Shown piece after piece: positions 8,885-17,809 of a DNA stretch of 64,000 bases. A program made the translations under genes and the position numbers. This DNA comes from Candidatus Nitrosoglobus terrae (GTDB lineage: Bacteria > Pseudomonadota > Gammaproteobacteria > Nitrosococcales > Nitrosococcaceae): NCBI RefSeq assembly GCF_002356115.1, contig NZ_AP014836.1, positions 1,127,001-1,191,000 of the forward strand, in the 5' to 3' direction. How positions within the stretch are numbered: position 1 is the stretch's first letter; every line of letters starts with the position of its first letter. The notes beneath the pieces were generated by a model, which worked only from the letters and a program-made list of their open reading frames with translations, ran no database searches and was not told the origin of the DNA.

Positions 8885-10270
8885 TTAAACTCTACCAAGA
8901 ATATATAAATAGCCTTCTTCATCGCAATAACCTAGATCACCTGTTCTAAACCAACCATCAACAAAAATACTCTTAGATGATTTTTCGTTAATAGTATTAT
9001 GATAGCCTGTAAATATCCCAGATCCACGTACAAGAACTTCTCCCGCAGAGTAAACTTTATTTCTCCCTAATCTTACATTTTCTTTTCCTCTAGCAGTAGA
9101 TGGATCGATACGTATCTCAATTCCAGGAATGGGTCTACCAACGCTGTTTAACTTTTTGGTTCCTAGAAGATTTAAAGTTAGTATAGGCGAGGTTTCTGTT
9201 AACCCATAGCCAATGACAACCTGCCATCCAAATCCATGAAAATTCCAGGCAAATTGAGAATTAAGTGCTGCACCTCCTGAAACTATCTTTTGTAACTTCG
9301 GAGCTAATTGCTGACGGAAAGGAAACAATAGCCATTTCCCAATACTCAATCTGAGATATTTCTGCTGCCACATCAAAAAACGAGCCACCACCTTAAAACC
9401 CCTTCCAATCATTACTCCTTGAACACAAAATTTAGCCTCAATCCCCGAATATAGTATTTTATAGAAACGGGGTATGCCAACAATAAGGGTTATCTGGCCT
9501 TCACGTAGAGCGCGAATGATTTGGTAGCTACTTAGCGACCAAGGAAGCACGATGGTTAAACCCAGCGCCAAAGGTGCGAGCATGCCTACTACAAAGGAAT
9601 AAACATGATATAAAGGCAGTGGAAGTAATACTCGTTCTCCATCAGTAACTAAACCAACAGCACGTAAGGTATTCAATTGAAAAACCAGATTTTGGTGACT
9701 TAATAGAACTCCTTTAGGCATACCAGTGGTTCCAGATGTATAGAACAAAGCTGCTGGCGCCAAGGGGGAAAGTACAGGGAACTCACTCACTACCTTAGTA
9801 GAAATAGCCTGCCAACTATGAGGATCTCCAGGTTCTACATCTAAGAATATAGGATATATCTGCTGCTCTAACTCAAATTGTGCTAACTTTTTAAAGCAGG
9901 TAGCAGTGGTGAAAATGAAATTAACCCCACTATCTCTCAGGGTAAACTCTAATATATGAGCGCTAAATCGCACATTCAAAGGAACAATAACAGCCCCAAT
10001 TTTAATCACAGCTAAACAAGCTAGTATAGATTCAGGGCAATTCTCAGCTAAAATAGCCACTAACTCCCCTGGGCCAACGCCTATTTGCTTAAGACCATAA
10101 GCTAAATGATCTATCCGATGAGCCAAAGCAGCATATGACCAAGACAGCTCTTCTTTTTTTGTGAATGCCAATAATGCTAGATTTTCTCCATCAGATGAAA
10201 AAGCATCAATAAGCTGAATTAATGTAGATGATTTATCCAAGTAAGTTTGGGATTGATTACTTTCTGACAT
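8885..10270 (-). CDS. Acyl-CoA synthetase-like AMP-binding protein lacking the C-terminal domain
   Basis: An ANL-superfamily adenylating enzyme resembling long-chain fatty acid--CoA ligases. The P-loop-like AMP motif is intact (YTSGTTGMPKG, about residues 178-188), as are IGYGLTETSP and the ATP-ribose Asp region WFRTGDLGYCDEEGYLYILGRV. The protein stops exactly at the hinge (GRV) that normally leads into the ~100-130 residue mobile C-terminal domain with the catalytic lysine. Neither of the other frames downstream supplies it, and uvrC begins only 77 nt later. It is therefore either a recent pseudogene or an N-domain-only protein; without the hinge and lysine, normal adenylation would be crippled. 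It has no operon partner other than uvrC downstream. Confidence 0.8.
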   Translation of the reverse strand: MSESNQSQTYLDKSSTLIQLIDAFSSDGENLALLAFTKKEELSWSYAALAHRIDHLAYGLKQIGVGPGELVAILAENCPESILACLAVIKIGAVIVPLNVRFSAHILEFTLRDSGVNFIFTTATCFKKLAQFELEQQIYPIFLDVEPGDPHSWQAISTKVVSEFPVLSPLAPAALFYTSGTTGMPKGVLLSHQNLVFQLNTLRAVGLVTDGERVLLPLPLYHVYSFVVGMLAPLALGLTIVLPWSLSSYQIIRALREGQITLIVGIPRFYKILYSGIEAKFCVQGVMIGRGFKVVARFLMWQQKYLRLSIGKWLLFPFRQQLAPKLQKIVSGGAALNSQFAWNFHGFGWQVVIGYGLTETSPILTLNLLGTKKLNSVGRPIPGIEIRIDPSTARGKENVRLGRNKVYSAGEVLVRGSGIFTGYHNTINEKSSKSIFVDGWFRTGDLGYCDEEGYLYILGRV

Positions 10271-10468
10271 GAATTAATATAAGAGCGGATTTTTGCTCTC
10301 TCATTCCTAAGTTACAGTTATCTTGGTTTTATTACCTAATTTTCACACTAACCTATAAATTAGTTCAAATTTTAAGGCTCATTTAAACACTACAGTACAG
10401 CATCATATTTATTAATGTTAGAAGTCCACACAGGCTAATTCTTCATTTAATCCCTATCATAATATTTT

Positions 10469-12346
10469 ATGTATAAACAGTATTTTGGGCTTAAAGATCA
10501 GCCATTTCGCTTAGGGCCAGATCCACACTATTTTTTTCCAGCACCTTTATATAAGACAGTAAGTATATCTCTATTAGAAGGGCTAGCGAGTATGCTCCCT
10601 ATAGCAATACTCTCCGGTCCAGCCGGTGTTGGAAAAACGCTTCTGTTAACCCACCTAGTACTCCAGCTGGGAGAAAATTATCCTATTGTCCTAATCAGTA
10701 ACCCTAGACTTCATCTTGAGGAACTCCTCACCTCCATCCAACACCGTTTCAATATTAGAGATGAAGATAATTCAATTAATACTAAAATCTTAGCTTTAGA
10801 AAATTTTGGGCAAAACAGTACTCAAACTGGCAGCCGGCCAGTAATTCTTTTAGATGAGGCTGATAATCTCTTGGAAGAGAATTTAATCACACTTTTTAAG
10901 CTAGCTAGCCTAGGAATTAATGGGATTTCTCCTTTTTTTATTGTACTGGCTGTCCGAGATGATACTTCTAAATACTTACAACTATTATCAGTAGATACCG
11001 TAAAAATATATCCCCTATTACCTCTACTTCCGGAGCAAATTGACCCTTACATAGAATTTCGTCTTCATCAGGCGGGTTACATAGGCGAGCGTCTCTTTAA
11101 TTCAGATGCAATAGCCCGTTTAGCGGAAATCTCACATGGTGTTCCTAGACTTATCAACCGTCTTTGTGATGCGGCTCTCTTAGAGGCCAGTCTTAGTAAC
11201 CAAAACCATATTTCATCTCTATTAATTGATGAAATTTCCCAGGGAATGTGGCTATCTCTTGGTAACGAAAGCCCATCTAATGATCCATCCCTCGCTAAAG
11301 GCATAGAATCTATTTTTCTCTCTCCAAAGATCGAACAGGTTCAAGAACATATAGAACCTATGATGGAAATTTGGAAAGATAACGCGCCAGTCGATAATAG
11401 AATAGAGAGTCATCAAAATGTCCCTTTACCCAAGGAAGAAAAAATTTATAGCCTAGACAGTGAACTTCCAATAGAACAATCGCCAGAATTAATATGGGCT
11501 ATTCAGGATCAAAATAATAAAAAATCTACTATTTCTCCAAAAAAGCCAAAGATAATAAACAGAAAAAAACTATGGGTTATTGTAGTAGCCGTAAGTATTG
11601 TTGCTCTAGCTATAGGTAGTTTATATACATTAAGAATAGATCTAAGTAATAGTCCTCCATCTTCAATCGCTAGCTTTATTAAAACCATCAAAAACACCGT
11701 TAATCAGGTAAAAAACCTAGCAATGGAGAAAACCGAAGGATTCTTAGAAATTGCTAAGAACACCACTAACAAAGCTACTACTGCACCCCTTGATAAAAAA
11801 CCACCAGAAACCCTAGCTAACTCAGAGAATAAGACTCAATATTTCCAAGAAATTAAAAACACCAAACCATTAGCGGAAACTACTCAACCTTTGCAAATAG
11901 CGCAAATAGAGGAAGGAGAAAAAAATAATACAGTTGTAGAGGAAATAAAAACAAAAAATACTAATGAGGACTCTGAAAACTCAGAAACATCAAGCCCTGA
12001 ATTAGAAGAGGTCACCAGTAAAACTCCTTCAGAATACCCAGAAATAACTACGCTCCTAGTACAGGCAAAACGGCAAATAGATAATCTAAAATTAACCACC
12101 CCAGAAGGAGATAACGCTTACGAATCTTATATTAAAATCTTAAAGATAACTCCAAATCACCCTGATGCTATAAATGGCCTACAACGTATACGAGAATATT
12201 ATAAGAGTTGGGGTCTAAAAGCAGAAAACCGCCAAGATTTAAGCCTAGCTGCTACCTATTATAAAAGAGCATTAAAGATTTTTCCTGATGACTCTAGTAT
12301 TCAAGCCGCTCTACACCGTGTTCAAGCACAACAGAAAGATAAATAA
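10469..12346 (+). CDS. ExeA/GspA-like AAA ATPase with membrane anchor and C-terminal repeats
   Basis: 625 aa. The N-terminal 270 residues are an ExeA/MshM-type AAA+ ATPase: YFGLKDQPFRLGPDP start motif, Walker A GPAGVGKT (about 50-57), Walker B VILLDEAD (about 125-132) and the SHGVPRLINRLC sensor region. An acidic low-complexity linker follows, then one transmembrane segment (about 370-388, KLWVIVVAVSIVALAIGSLY). A long Lys/Thr/Glu-rich periplasmic linker leads to a C-terminal TPR-like segment (NAYESYIKILKITPNHPDAINGL, AATYYKRALKIFPDDSSI). ExeA proteins work with GspB/ExeB to assemble the type II secretin through peptidoglycan. No ExeB or other secretion gene is adjacent, and here a TPR tail replaces the usual peptidoglycan-binding domain, so the role is inferred. 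Confidence 0.75.
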   Translation: MYKQYFGLKDQPFRLGPDPHYFFPAPLYKTVSISLLEGLASMLPIAILSGPAGVGKTLLLTHLVLQLGENYPIVLISNPRLHLEELLTSIQHRFNIRDEDNSINTKILALENFGQNSTQTGSRPVILLDEADNLLEENLITLFKLASLGINGISPFFIVLAVRDDTSKYLQLLSVDTVKIYPLLPLLPEQIDPYIEFRLHQAGYIGERLFNSDAIARLAEISHGVPRLINRLCDAALLEASLSNQNHISSLLIDEISQGMWLSLGNESPSNDPSLAKGIESIFLSPKIEQVQEHIEPMMEIWKDNAPVDNRIESHQNVPLPKEEKIYSLDSELPIEQSPELIWAIQDQNNKKSTISPKKPKIINRKKLWVIVVAVSIVALAIGSLYTLRIDLSNSPPSSIASFIKTIKNTVNQVKNLAMEKTEGFLEIAKNTTNKATTAPLDKKPPETLANSENKTQYFQEIKNTKPLAETTQPLQIAQIEEGEKNNTVVEEIKTKNTNEDSENSETSSPELEEVTSKTPSEYPEITTLLVQAKRQIDNLKLTTPEGDNAYESYIKILKITPNHPDAINGLQRIREYYKSWGLKAENRQDLSLAATYYKRALKIFPDDSSIQAALHRVQAQQKDK

Positions 12347-12379
12347 TAAGCTAGATTCCTATTTCCTAAAATTCTTCTC

Positions 12380-12919
12380 TCACACTTCCCTTGTATAATT
12401 GCTAAATGGAGGGTAACGTCGATTCATGATAATAAGTGCAATATACCTAGCTATTACAAAAAGAAATATGCCTAGCCCCAAAGAAATAGTAAACAAAATA
12501 GGATAAGGCATCTCCGTCATTATTTGAAAAACAACTTCCTTTGCTGAAGGCCGTATAGAAACATAGGAAGGATCGTATCGGCGCATAATGTCCCTTTCAC
12601 GCAGTTCTAGCTCATCCAGCTCTTTAATTAAACTTTCTACTCCACTAGCATCTGATTGAGGGCTAATTTGAGATCGAAGTAATTGTAAATAGATACTACG
12701 GGAATCACGCTGAATATTCGCTAGCAAAAACCTGTCAGATGCATTAATTCGATCTGCTATTTTTGCCCAAGAAGCATCTGCTCTTGAATGTGCAGTTAAC
12801 CAAATACCGGTAAATACCGCCGAGCTGATTATTGCAATAATTGCAGGGATAACTAATAACCATGCTCTTCTTATATTATCTAGATGAGCATCAGTAATCT
12901 GTTTTTTATCTATATCCAT
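12380..12919 (-). CDS. Hypothetical two-helix membrane protein, 179 aa
   Basis: I do not recognise the family. A transmembrane helix near the N-terminus (about 20-42, WLLVIPAIIAIISSAVFTGI) and another near the C-terminus (about 140-160, ILFTISLGLGIFLFVIARYI) flank a ~95-residue charged segment with heptad-like Leu/Ile spacing (VESLIKELDELELRERDIMRRY), probably a periplasmic coiled coil. This topology recalls small sensor or envelope-anchoring proteins, but no catalytic motif is seen. It converges on the ATPase gene with 33 nt between the stops. Confidence 0.6.
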   Translation of the reverse strand: MDIDKKQITDAHLDNIRRAWLLVIPAIIAIISSAVFTGIWLTAHSRADASWAKIADRINASDRFLLANIQRDSRSIYLQLLRSQISPQSDASGVESLIKELDELELRERDIMRRYDPSYVSIRPSAKEVVFQIMTEMPYPILFTISLGLGIFLFVIARYIALIIMNRRYPPFSNYTREV

Positions 12920-13146
12920 TAATATTCTCTCCTATTCGATCTTTTATTTTTCATTCCACATAGAACCTAAGCTATACCTCAACTCAGCGGCAAGTTAAAC
13001 TGCTTTTTAACCATTTTTAAACCCTCCTACTTGCTCCTTAATCTTCAAATCCTCGATACTATCTAAAAAATTTAAGAATAATTAAGCCGTAACGTCAACA
13101 TGCGAGGTCACAACCGCTAAAAGCTTATTAAAGTATACTTTGATTT

Positions 13147-13743
13147 ATAGAAACTATCGCTTATTTCATCTCTTCTCACGGTTTTGGCCATGCGACTCGC
13201 GCCTGTGCCGTAATGATTGCACTACAAGAGATTAATCCAAGTATACGATTTGAAATTTATACCCAGACTCCACTCTGGTTTTTCCAAAGCTCTTTAGTAA
13301 ATAATTTTAATTACCACCCGCTATTAACCGATATTGGGCTGATACAAACATCACCTTTACATATTGATCTTAAACAAACAATAGTGCATCTCAATAATTT
13401 TTTCCCTAAAAATATGGTGCTTCTTCCTTATCATTCCAATTTTTATCACCCTGATCTGATTGGATCATCTGATTTAGTGCTTGGAAAACTAGGTTATAGT
13501 ACTCTAGCTGAAACCTACTGGGCTAAAATTCCATTTGGCTACATTACGCGATCTAATTTTCGAGAATCAGACATATTAGCTACGTTTGTAACCCAAGAAA
13601 TGAGCGACTTTGCGATGAGTGAATCCGATTTCATCGCAGGAAAATGGATTTCTATGCTACCAAGCTATCTAGGCTTATCCTCCCCTAAACGCAACGAGCC
13701 TAATGGATTTGAGCAAATTGCAAATTTTATAACCTCCCTCTAA
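13147..13743 (+). pseudogene. Decayed MurG-like glycosyltransferase: lost start and internal deletion
   Basis: The longest ATG-initiated frame begins at 13213, but the frame continues upstream to 13147. It encodes TIAYFISSHGFGHATRACAV, the typical nucleotide-sugar transferase N-terminus (SSHGFGHATR). No ATG, GTG or TTG exists between the upstream stop (13141) and 13213. The codons ATA GAA ACT at 13147 look like a mutated ATG AAA/GAA ACT. In the middle the sequence passes directly from LNNFFPKN to MVLLPYHSNFYHPDL, i.e. from the acceptor domain to the donor-binding region (LGKLGYSTLAETYWAKIPFGY). Roughly 150 or more residues appear to be missing. The remaining ~198 codons are open to the stop. 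It sits 15 nt ahead of the endonuclease gene. Confidence 0.65.
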
Positions 13744-13758
13744 AACTATTAACACCTC

Positions 13759-14679
13759 ATGGCTAGACAAAGAAAATATAATCAATTGCAAATTCTGACT
13801 ATTTTTTGGCAATTAGGGCGCCCTTATCTACGAATTTTATGGCATTATCCCCGTATCTTTCTATTATCAATAACAGCAATTGCGGGTAGCTGGTATAGTT
13901 ATGAGGTTTATTATGCCCGCCCAGCCATGGTTTATATGGGGATTCCCGAAGCCCATAATAAATGGCAGCCTATAACTTGGACTCGTATTTTTCGCAACTA
14001 CGGTTTTATAGTGGGCTATTCTGATCTTCGTGGTAATCCTTTATGGGTAAGCTATCAAATACACCCAATTCCAGAAAATACCCCTTCTTATAAACGCCCT
14101 CCACGATTTCGCTCTGATTGGCGTAATTTAAATCTTATTACCCATGATACCTATACTCATAGTGGCTATGATCGCGGCCATATGGCTCCTAATTACGCTA
14201 TTAGCCATCTTTATGGCCAAAAAGGTCAATTAGATACCTTCCTGATGACCAACATCACGCCCCAAACAAAAAATTTAAATGAAAAACTATGGGAGCGACT
14301 TGAGGAAGTAGAAATTAGTTACTTTACTAAACAGTTTGGCACCGTATGGGTATACACTGGCCCTATTTTTGATAACCAAACAGAGCGGCTTACCTCTTCA
14401 TCGCTAGTAGAAATACCAAATGCTTTTTATAAGATCTATCTTGCTCCACCAACCCAAGAAGAGCAATCACCTAAAATACTTGCCTTTATCATGCCACAAC
14501 AAGTCCGAGGGAACGAACCCTTAGATCGCTATGTGGTCAATGTAGATGAGATAGAAGAAAGAACAGGGTTTAATTTTTTCCCCAAGATAGAAAATAAACT
14601 TCAAGAAAAGCTAGAATCTAGTATTGATCCTAAGCCTTGGGATTTAAACACGGTATCTCGGCTACCTGCCCGTTATTAG
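13759..14679 (+). CDS. DNA/RNA non-specific endonuclease (NUC1 family), membrane-anchored
   Basis: A 306-aa ββα-metal nuclease related to Serratia nuclease, NucA and EndoG. The signature DRGHMAPN (catalytic His, about residues 139-146) is intact, followed by the metal-ligand Asn region TNITPQTKNLNEKLWERLE. An N-terminal hydrophobic segment (about 33-52, FLLSITAIAGSWYSYEVYY) would export or anchor it, placing the catalytic domain in the periplasm. YTGPIFD and IPNAFYKI are typical family elements. No immunity gene is adjacent, so it is more likely a scavenging or envelope nuclease than a toxin. Flanked by two broken genes. Confidence 0.9.
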   Translation: MARQRKYNQLQILTIFWQLGRPYLRILWHYPRIFLLSITAIAGSWYSYEVYYARPAMVYMGIPEAHNKWQPITWTRIFRNYGFIVGYSDLRGNPLWVSYQIHPIPENTPSYKRPPRFRSDWRNLNLITHDTYTHSGYDRGHMAPNYAISHLYGQKGQLDTFLMTNITPQTKNLNEKLWERLEEVEISYFTKQFGTVWVYTGPIFDNQTERLTSSSLVEIPNAFYKIYLAPPTQEEQSPKILAFIMPQQVRGNEPLDRYVVNVDEIEERTGFNFFPKIENKLQEKLESSIDPKPWDLNTVSRLPARY

Positions 14680-14723
14680 CCATCTATGACCTTAAGAGGA
14701 TTTATATAAAGAGAGGTGTAGCG

Positions 14724-15757
14724 ATGAAAAAAGTAACCAATAAAACACTTTCTTTTGCAGTACTATTATTTACCCCCTTACTCCAAGCACAAACCACCAC
14801 ATCCCCTCCACCTGCTCCTACCTTTCCTAGTATAGTACTATCCCTGAGAACGGCTTGTGATGGAACCCGTAAGATTCAGGTACCAGCTATAGTATTAACA
14901 CACAAAACAATGTGCTATTTATGGTTATGCTGGCCTATGATGAAAACGGTAACCCCACTTGGTTTACCGGATCGGTTAAGATTCCTGCTACCTCATCAGA
15001 GTCTGATGGTAGCCACACATTGACTATTGATCTCATGAAATCAATAGGAGGTGCCTGTCCAAGTTGCCCTAATCAAACCCCGCAAACCCATAATAGTGGA
15101 AAACAGCTCATTCTAAGCTTCTCTAGTCTGGGGCATGGGCACGTTACTATAGACGGAAAGCAAAGACCTATCAAGCCGTTTAATTTTAATTACGGGAAAG
15201 GTGTTGAAAAATTAGAAGGCACTTGGGCGATGAATTACCAGTCTCCCTCAATTAAAGTTAATATCGGGGGATTAAACCAGATTGGGGGGGTATTATGAGT
15301 TCTGTTACTTTAGATAGCAGCAGTGGCAGCTTGACAGGCATATTTCATACCAATAATATCTTTGCCGGTGATCTCTTCTTGATCCAACAGACCGCTGATC
15401 CAGATTTATATTTAATCATCACCCAGCAACTCCTCCAATCACCTCAATATCGCGTAGGTATTTATCTTTATAGAGGGTTTAAATCGCCTGACTGGAATAT
15501 ACACTTTAGCTAATACTGCCGATAACCCACAGGGTATTGTGGATCAACTCGATGGTACTAGTCTACCAATATCAATATCAACTGGAGCCCGAATAAGTAG
15601 TGCAGATAATTTGACACAAACGACCCCTATTAATAATGGACCGTTTACCAATATTGCTTCTAAAATCCAACCTTTGCTAGATAGTACTACCTTGGCAAAA
15701 ATAAAAACAATAATACATACCCATACTATCATCCAAACCGGCTCTTCTTCTAATTAA
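14724..15757 (+). pseudogene. Secreted protein gene broken by at least three frameshifts
   Basis: The frame opens at 14724 with MKKVTNKTLSFAVLLFTPLLQAQ, a clear Sec signal peptide. It must shift between about 14880 and 14895 to continue as YSINTQNNVLFMVMLAYDENG, shift again at a G7 run (15284-15290) to continue as IMSSVTLDSSSGSLTG, and shift once more near 15470-15490 to continue as TLANTADNPQGIVDQLDG. The pieces read as one ~340-residue protein rich in beta-type sequence (DENGNPTWFTGS, GTWAMNYQSPS). The DENGNPTWF element is common in secreted proteins of unknown function in gammaproteobacteria. The domain itself I cannot name. Three independent breaks argue for decay rather than a single sequencing error. 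Confidence 0.7.
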
Positions 15758-15884
15758 CCCTTTTTATATAGTAACCTCCTTAATTTCGTACACTAGAGAA
15801 TTTAAAAATAAATTGACTATAATAAATTAAAGACATAAACTATTTCGCAAAACTTAAGATTTAGTAAAAATAGGAGAAAGGTAA

Positions 15885-16466
15885 ATGAGTAAAATCTTAG
15901 AAGAGGTTTTAGCAGCTAATCATACGTATGCTACAAAATTTGGTGATAAAGCTCATTTACCAATGCCACCAGGACGGCATTTTGCAATTCTCACTTGTAT
16001 GGATGCCCGTCTTGATCCGGCAAAATACGCGGGTTTAGCCGAAGGAGATGCTCATGTTATTCGTAACGCTGGCGGTAGAGCTACTGACGATGCCATCCGC
16101 TCTCTAGTAATCTCCTATAAACTTTTAGGTACTTGCGAATGGTTTATCATTCATCATACAGATTGTGGGATGGAAACATTCACCAATAAAATTATGAATA
16201 ACCTTTTATCCAGTAGCCTAAAAACTGCAGCACTCGAAGCAAGTGGTTGGCGAGATATAGGACCTGGGCCAGGTAGCTCAGAAGGAAAATACATCAACTG
16301 GCTCACTATCAATAATCAAGCAGAAAGCGTGATTGAAGATATACAGCGTATTCGCTATCATCCTCTAGTACCTGCTTATATTCCCATTTATGGTTATATC
16401 TACGACGTAAAATCTGGTAAGCTTATTCAAGTACCTGGAGCAACAGAGGTAGGTAAAGCTTCGTAA
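15885..16466 (+). CDS. Beta-class carbonic anhydrase
   Basis: A 193-aa zinc enzyme interconverting CO2 and bicarbonate in the cytoplasm. Zinc ligands are C38 (TCMDAR), H91 and C94 (IHHTDCGM), and the D40/R42 dyad is present. [15 protein letters not shown] is the conserved active-site segment. Length and motifs fit the short clade of beta-CAs lacking an N-terminal extension. A good AGGAG-type ribosome binding site (taggagaaagg) lies just before ATG. It stands alone with an AT-rich upstream region. In an autotroph it could supply bicarbonate or CO2, but nothing here links it to a carboxysome. Confidence 0.94.
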   Translation: MSKILEEVLAANHTYATKFGDKAHLPMPPGRHFAILTCMDARLDPAKYAGLAEGDAHVIRNAGGRATDDAIRSLVISYKLLGTCEWFIIHHTDCGMETFTNKIMNNLLSSSLKTAALEASGWRDIGPGPGSSEGKYINWLTINNQAESVIEDIQRIRYHPLVPAYIPIYGYIYDVKSGKLIQVPGATEVGKAS

Positions 16467-16518
16467 TCATCAAAAATACAATGCTTGGACAAAAAACACA
16501 ATAGAGAAACCGCTTACC

Positions 16519-17355
16519 TTATATAGTCGGTCGGCTATGTCCTCGGCAATTCACGGCAAACCATTGAGGATTTTCATCATCTAAACGCAAGGCCACCAAC
16601 TGTCCGCCCCAAACGCAACCGCCATCCAAAGCAAAAACAGAGTCGTCATAAGCCCCTACCCCCAATGTAGCCCAATGGCCAAAGATAATACGCGAGCCAC
16701 GGCTTGCTCTATCAGGCATTTCAAACCAAGGGATTAATTCTTTGGTTTTAACTTCCGGAGATCCTTTAATTTTAAGCTTAAGCTGTCCTTTAGTATTACA
16801 ATACCGCAACCGAGTTAAACAATTCGCAATCAGCCGCAGACGATCCCATCCTTCTAAGCTATCACACCAATTATCTGGCTTATCCCCATACATATGAGCT
16901 AAAAAATTCTGCCAACCTGGGCCTTGCAATACGGCTTCTAGCTCACTAGCACAGGCCTCTGCAGTGGTTATATCCCATTGGGGAGGTAAACCCGCATGAA
17001 TCAACGTAACTCCTAGCAGAGGATCTTGATAGAATAAGGGGCGATAACGTAACCAAGTAATAAGCTCTTCCCGATCTGGTGCTGCTAAAATAGGAGCCAA
17101 GGTGTCTTCTGGGAAAAGATCCCTAACACCAGCTGCTACTGCTAATAAATGAAGATCATGATTTCCTAGTACACTAACAACCCGATCTCCTAAGCTATAA
17201 ATAAAACGCAGTACCGCTAATGATTGAGGGCCTCGATTCACTAGATCGCCAGTCATCCAAAGCTGATCTTTCTTAACATCAAAATGAATTTGCTCTAATA
17301 ACTGCTGTAACTCAGCATAACATCCCTGAATATCACCAATTGCATAGACAGCCAT
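16519..17355 (-). CDS. apaH: Symmetrical diadenosine tetraphosphatase ApaH
   Basis: Hydrolyses Ap4A symmetrically to two ADP and affects RNA capping and stress responses. 278 aa, normal for the family. The metallophosphatase motifs are GDIQGCYAE (residues 7-15), GDLVNRGPQS and GNHDLHLLA, with later metal-ligand histidines in LIHAGLPPQWD and IIFGHWATLG. It lies 28 nt downstream of apaG, the usual pairing. It is the last gene of the pgl-glk-apaG-apaH run. Confidence 0.96.
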   Translation of the reverse strand: MAVYAIGDIQGCYAELQQLLEQIHFDVKKDQLWMTGDLVNRGPQSLAVLRFIYSLGDRVVSVLGNHDLHLLAVAAGVRDLFPEDTLAPILAAPDREELITWLRYRPLFYQDPLLGVTLIHAGLPPQWDITTAEACASELEAVLQGPGWQNFLAHMYGDKPDNWCDSLEGWDRLRLIANCLTRLRYCNTKGQLKLKIKGSPEVKTKELIPWFEMPDRASRGSRIIFGHWATLGVGAYDDSVFALDGGCVWGGQLVALRLDDENPQWFAVNCRGHSRPTI

Positions 17356-17383
17356 TAATTATTACGCTAAATCTATAATAAAC

Positions 17384-17809
17384 TCAATGTAGACAACCTG
17401 GCATTGCTAAAGAGAAAGCAGCAATCTCAGCCTCAAAAGCCACCCCATCTTCAGTCACCATGCTGTAACTACCCTGCATAGTGCCCACTGGAGTCTCAAT
17501 CATAGCCCCACTGGTATAGCAAAATTGCTCACCTGGTTTAAGGTGAGGCTGCTCTCCCACGACACCTGGGCCTCGAACCTCTCTTATCTGCCCTTCTCCA
17601 TTAGTAATTATCCAATGCCGAGCCAATAATGTAACAGCAACAGTTCCTTGATTACGAATTGTAATTGTATAAGCAAATACATAGCGAGCTGCCGCTGAAT
17701 CGGATTGCTCCTCAATAAAAGCAGTTTCCACTTCCACTGTAATTTTGTAAGGGGTAACCTTCTCCATAGAGTGAGGATTATTTGAAATAATAAGCTTATG
17801 ATTTTCCAT
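17384..17809 (-). CDS. apaG: ApaG (DUF525) protein
   Basis: A small beta-sandwich protein (141 aa, fibronectin III-like) usually encoded beside apaH; its biochemical role is not settled, though Mg2+/Co2+ effects are linked to it. Family hallmarks seen are YVFAYTITIRNQG, LLARHWIITNGEGQ, EVRGPGVVGEQP and MQGSYSM. I kept the start at 17809 because GAGGT lies 7 nt upstream and the ATG overlaps the glk stop by 14 nt, giving translational coupling. The family core begins at the second Met (residue 15, EKVTPYKI), which lacks a ribosome binding site. Confidence 0.94.
   Translation of the reverse strand: MENHKLIISNNPHSMEKVTPYKITVEVETAFIEEQSDSAAARYVFAYTITIRNQGTVAVTLLARHWIITNGEGQIREVRGPGVVGEQPHLKPGEQFCYTSGAMIETPVGTMQGSYSMVTEDGVAFEAEIAAFSLAMPGCLH

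Noticed and set aside
10271-10300. AGAGC/GCTCT hairpin before the acyl-CoA synthetase
   Set aside because: Only a 5-bp stem with no conserved context.
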